Shown: in pieces, positions 61,358 to 64,000 of the stretch
Layout: the number at the start of each line of letters is the position of its first letter
Numbering within the stretch: the stretch's first letter is position 1
Source of the DNA: Akkermansiaceae bacterium
GTDB taxonomy: Bacteria; Verrucomicrobiota; Verrucomicrobiia; Verrucomicrobiales; Akkermansiaceae
DNA: 64,000 bases
Direction: 5' to 3'
NCBI GenBank assembly: GCA_024233135.1
Contig: JACKPZ010000001.1
Span: forward strand, 186,001 to 250,000
Notes under the pieces: generated by a model
The model's database searches: none
The model's input: the letters and a program-made list of their open reading frames with translations, nothing else
Told to the model about the DNA's origin: nothing
Made by a program: the position numbers and the translations under genes

Positions 61358-64000
61358 TTACTTCAGCCGGATGAAGCGTTTGCTTCCCTTGGTGACCGGC
61401 GTGTTGTCACGCACTTTCAGGATCTTGTCGTTGTCGACGAGCACGGTGGTGTGCTTCTTGCCGCTGAACCAGTCGAGGAGGTTCGAGGAGACCTGGACGC
61501 TGTGCTTCGAGTCGTTCCAACCGGCGCCTTTCTTCACGACGAGCACCTTGTAGCGCTGGCCGTCGGAGGATTTGACGGTCGAGGCGATGGCATCGACACC
61601 CTTGGCGGATTTCCTCGTCGCGAAGAGGTCCTCGAACTCGTCGAGCAGGGACGATTTGCGGACCTTCGCCGACTTGGCGACTCCCGAGCCGGTGATGTCG
61701 ATGTTGAACGGGTTCTCATCGGCATCGTTGCTGGAGATCTTGACCTTCGCCGTGAAGGAGCCGGAGGACTTCGGCTTGAAGGACACGGTGAACTTGGTGG
61801 TCTCGCCGGGCTTGAGTTTCTTCACGGACGACTTGGTGAGCGTGTAGTGGTTGGTCGCGCCGGAGAGCTTGACCTTGATGTCCTTGAGGGTGCTGGTTCC
61901 GCTGTTCTTGATGGTGAAGGTCTTCGCGTAGGTGAGACCGAGTTTCACCGAACCGAAGGAACGGGTGGCACCCGAGGCCAGTTCGTTGGACGGAGGTTGG
62001 GAAACCTGGATGTCCGGAGCGATGATGCCCTTGGTCTTGAGGGTGACGGTGAATTCAGCTTCGGCATCCGGGTCGCTGCTCTTGATCGAGAGGGTGGCGG
62101 AGGTGGAGCCGGTCTTGGCGGGATTCGCGGAGACAACGAGGGTGGTGCTGCCGCCCGCCGGAATCACCAGCTTGCCGGGTCTTCCGACGCTGAAGTCCTT
62201 CTTGTTGTTCCCCTTCACGCTGATGGTTCCGAGCGTGAGGCTCGCCTTGCCGGTGTTGCGGATGGTGAAAACCCGTCCGGAAGTCGATTTCACAGGCACA
62301 TCGCCGAAAGAAACCGTGGACTTTCCATCGACGAGTCCGGTGCCGGAGGGGTACTCGACAGCGATGTCCGGCACCAGGCCGGATCCGTTGAGGGTGACGG
62401 TGAACGGGTTCTCGTCGGGATCGTCGCTGGCGACACGCAGCGTCGCGGTGTGGTCACCATCGGCAAGCGGTTTGTAGGTCACCGAGAAACCGACCGCGCC
62501 GCCGGGAACCACCGGAGCGTTGCCCGGCTGGATCGCCGAGAAATTCGCGGCACCGGCACCGGTGAGCGACACCTGCAGGTCGTTCAGGTTCGAAAGACCG
62601 ACGTTCTTGATGGTGAAGTTCCGGGTGACGGTTTTTCCGTTGGCCGTTCCGAAATTGACCGAGCTGGACCCGCTCACGAGCGGACTGCCGCCGGAAATCG
62701 ACAATTCGATGTCCGGGACATGCTGAATGTCACCGAATTCATAGGCACCCATGTCCACATAGTCATCCTGGATGCGGACAAAGCGCGCGATATCGGACGG
62801 GAGCCGCTCGCTGAAGTTGTTGTCGTCGTCGACGTCTTGGACGTCCAGCGGAACGAATGAGCGGTAGTCGATATCAGGATCCCGAGCGGTGCCTAGGGCG
62901 GCGCTGCCGGCCGAGATTCGGAGTCCGTCGTCCAACGTGCCGAAAATATCATCGGGGCCATCCGGATCCGCAACATCAACGAACAACGGATCAGCGTTGA
63001 CCAAGGTGTCAGAAGTCACACCGAGGTAACGATCACTTCCACCGATTGAGGTGACCGAGGCGATCCCGCCGTTAACGACGTTCTGCGCGAAGCCTGACGG
63101 CGTCGGATAATTCAAATCCGTGTTGCGGAGGACACCCGTTTCAACAACCTGAATCAGATTGGTCAGATCAACACCGCTTCCCGTCGTCGCCGTGTTCCAG
63201 AAGATGTTGTTCACGATCCGCAGAACCCCTTCGCACAGCACGGCCGCTCCTTCGTTTCCGGCGCCATTATCAACAAAGGTAGAGTTGGCGATGATCAGGG
63301 AGTTTTCTTCGGGATCGGCATCGATCACCACGGCACCACCTCTGAACTGAGTGATGTTCGCGACAAAAACACAGTTCGTAATGGTCGAGTTCCCTCCGGA
63401 GATGTGGAATGCGCCTCCGCCTCCGGAGCCCCGCGTCGGCCCATCGTTGCCTGCGAATCCCACACCGCTCTCGTTGGCCGAGAACCAGCAACTCACCGCA
63501 GCAGCCGAACTGGCATCGATCGCACCTCCACTACAGATGGAGTCGGTCGCGGATGCGTTGGCGATCGCGCTGTTGTTGTCGAATCTGCAGCGCTTCAACG
63601 AAACGGGTCCGCTGATCGCACCACCCGAGACAATCGCATCTCCGCCGTTCGTCTCGGCAGAGTTTCCAATGAATTCACAATTCAGCGCATCCACCGCACC
63701 AGCAATCGCACCGCCGATCGCCGTGCTGTCATCAGCTGCGACGGCGCTGGAAGTGACCGAATTGCCTTCGAATCTGCAATCGACGGCGTCCACATCACCC
63801 GCGATCGCTCCTCCGGTCCCGATCGAGTTGTCGTCATCATTCGAAGGCTCAGCGATGACGAAGTTGTCAATGAACTCGCAGTCCGTCGCATCGACATCAC
63901 CGCTGACCGCTCCTCCGGTCCCACTGGACGTCGCGAGGAAATAGGTTTCAACGCCATTGTCCTCGAACCTGGAATTCGTCGCGACAACTTTTCCGGAACC
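61358..64000 (-). CDS. Surface beta-helix protein with choice-of-anchor D domains (5' end beyond window)
   Basis: At least 881 codons are open to the right edge, so the start is outside. The visible N-terminal part has at least four repeats of the form GGAI-x-GDVDAVDCRFEGN, with Asn/Cys ladders typical of polymorphic-membrane-protein-like beta-helices. Near residue 370 on, three choice-of-anchor D units follow (NFTIKNVGLSNLNDLQVSLTG, VFTIRNTGKASLTLGTISV and TFTIKNSGTSTLKDIKVKLSG). The last 100 residues end in GSKRFIRLK, possibly a sorting signal of the PEP-CTERM-like kind used in this phylum. It is probably secreted and cell-surface or outer-membrane bound; function unknown. Confidence 0.83.
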   Translation of the reverse strand, partial: GSGKVVATNSRFEDNGVETYFLATSSGTGGAVSGDVDATDCEFIDNFVIAEPSNDDDNSIGTGGAIAGDVDAVDCRFEGNSVTSSAVAADDSTAIGGAIAGAVDALNCEFIGNSAETNGGDAIVSGGAISGPVSLKRCRFDNNSAIANASATDSICSGGAIDASSAAAVSCWFSANESGVGFAGNDGPTRGSGGGGAFHISGGNSTITNCVFVANITQFRGGAVVIDADPEENSLIIANSTFVDNGAGNEGAAVLCEGVLRIVNNIFWNTATTGSGVDLTNLIQVVETGVLRNTDLNYPTPSGFAQNVVNGGIASVTSIGGSDRYLGVTSDTLVNADPLFVDVADPDGPDDIFGTLDDGLRISAGSAALGTARDPDIDYRSFVPLDVQDVDDDNNFSERLPSDIARFVRIQDDYVDMGAYEFGDIQHVPDIELSISGGSPLVSGSSSVNFGTANGKTVTRNFTIKNVGLSNLNDLQVSLTGAGAANFSAIQPGNAPVVPGGAVGFSVTYKPLADGDHTATLRVASDDPDENPFTVTLNGSGLVPDIAVEYPSGTGLVDGKSTVSFGDVPVKSTSGRVFTIRNTGKASLTLGTISVKGNNKKDFSVGRPGKLVIPAGGSTTLVVSANPAKTGSTSATLSIKSSDPDAEAEFTVTLKTKGIIAPDIQVSQPPSNELASGATRSFGSVKLGLTYAKTFTIKNSGTSTLKDIKVKLSGATNHYTLTKSSVKKLKPGETTKFTVSFKPKSSGSFTAKVKISSNDADENPFNIDITGSGVAKSAKVRKSSLLDEFEDLFATRKSAKGVDAIASTVKSSDGQRYKVLVVKKGAGWNDSKHSVQVSSNLLDWFSGKKHTTVLVDNDKILKVRDNTPVTKGSKRFIRLK

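Overview
This 64 kb, GC-rich window is chromosomal DNA from a Verrucomicrobiota bacterium, most likely a Verrucomicrobiales member (Luteolibacter, Haloferula or Prosthecobacter type). The assignment rests on lineage-marker genes read in the sequence: a four-gene pseudopilin set matching the 'Verru_Chthon cassette' (27.9-32.7 kb), a 51-residue small basic protein of the Chlamydiae/Verrucomicrobia type (16.0 kb), a very large PVC-type cytochrome c/HEAT-repeat dehydrogenase (40-44 kb), a DUF1080 protein, and a perfect TGTTC-N4-GAACA palindrome in front of recA, which is the LexA motif described for this phylum. Both window edges cut through genes.

Layout. 0-8 kb: carbohydrate and peptide hydrolases (GH57, M42 aminopeptidase, a five-bladed-propeller GH-like protein coupled to a DUF1080 protein), recA with its SOS box, and a polyprenyl synthetase. 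8-17 kb: a large membrane protein of unknown role, a lipoprotein, an ABC-2 transporter with a downstream companion, two metallophosphoesterases, the small basic protein and an RsuA-family pseudouridine synthase. 17.0-17.7 kb: a gene-free stretch with two short tandem repeats. 17.7-20.2 kb (minus strand): parA, sixA-like, fabG and a small membrane protein. 20-26 kb (minus): a secreted six-hairpin glycosidase coupled to a lone PotD-like binding protein, then a secreted trypsin-like protease coupled to an unknown protein. 26-34.7 kb (plus): an AsmA-like protein, the pseudopilin cassette in order D-B-C-A with a fifth coupled exported protein, and an acyltransferase.

34.7-37.7 kb is the accessory patch. 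It holds a PaaX-family protein (winged helix plus Cas2-like fold) flanked by inverted copies of a structured palindromic repeat, a frameshifted serpin-like gene, and an AbiEii-like nucleotidyltransferase with a small overlapping partner. The same repeat occurs twice at 10.24-10.36 kb. This repeat/PaaX association is the most unusual thing in the window.

37.7-64 kb returns to core functions: gatB, a CvpA-like membrane protein, the PVC cytochrome, an outer-membrane protein, thyA-folA, an RDD/GYF membrane protein, a LolC/E-type permease, a DUF433/DUF5615 toxin-antitoxin-like pair, parB (33 kb from parA), a SET-domain methyltransferase, an RND pump, an Rrf2 regulator divergent from cysE, mnmA, and at the right edge a large beta-helix/choice-of-anchor-D surface protein.

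Many genes sit in tight ATGA-overlap pairs. GTG and TTG starts are needed for several genes. No rRNA, tRNA, CRISPR array, insertion sequence or prophage was recognised. The GC-rich codon usage gives very long antisense open frames, which were discarded.
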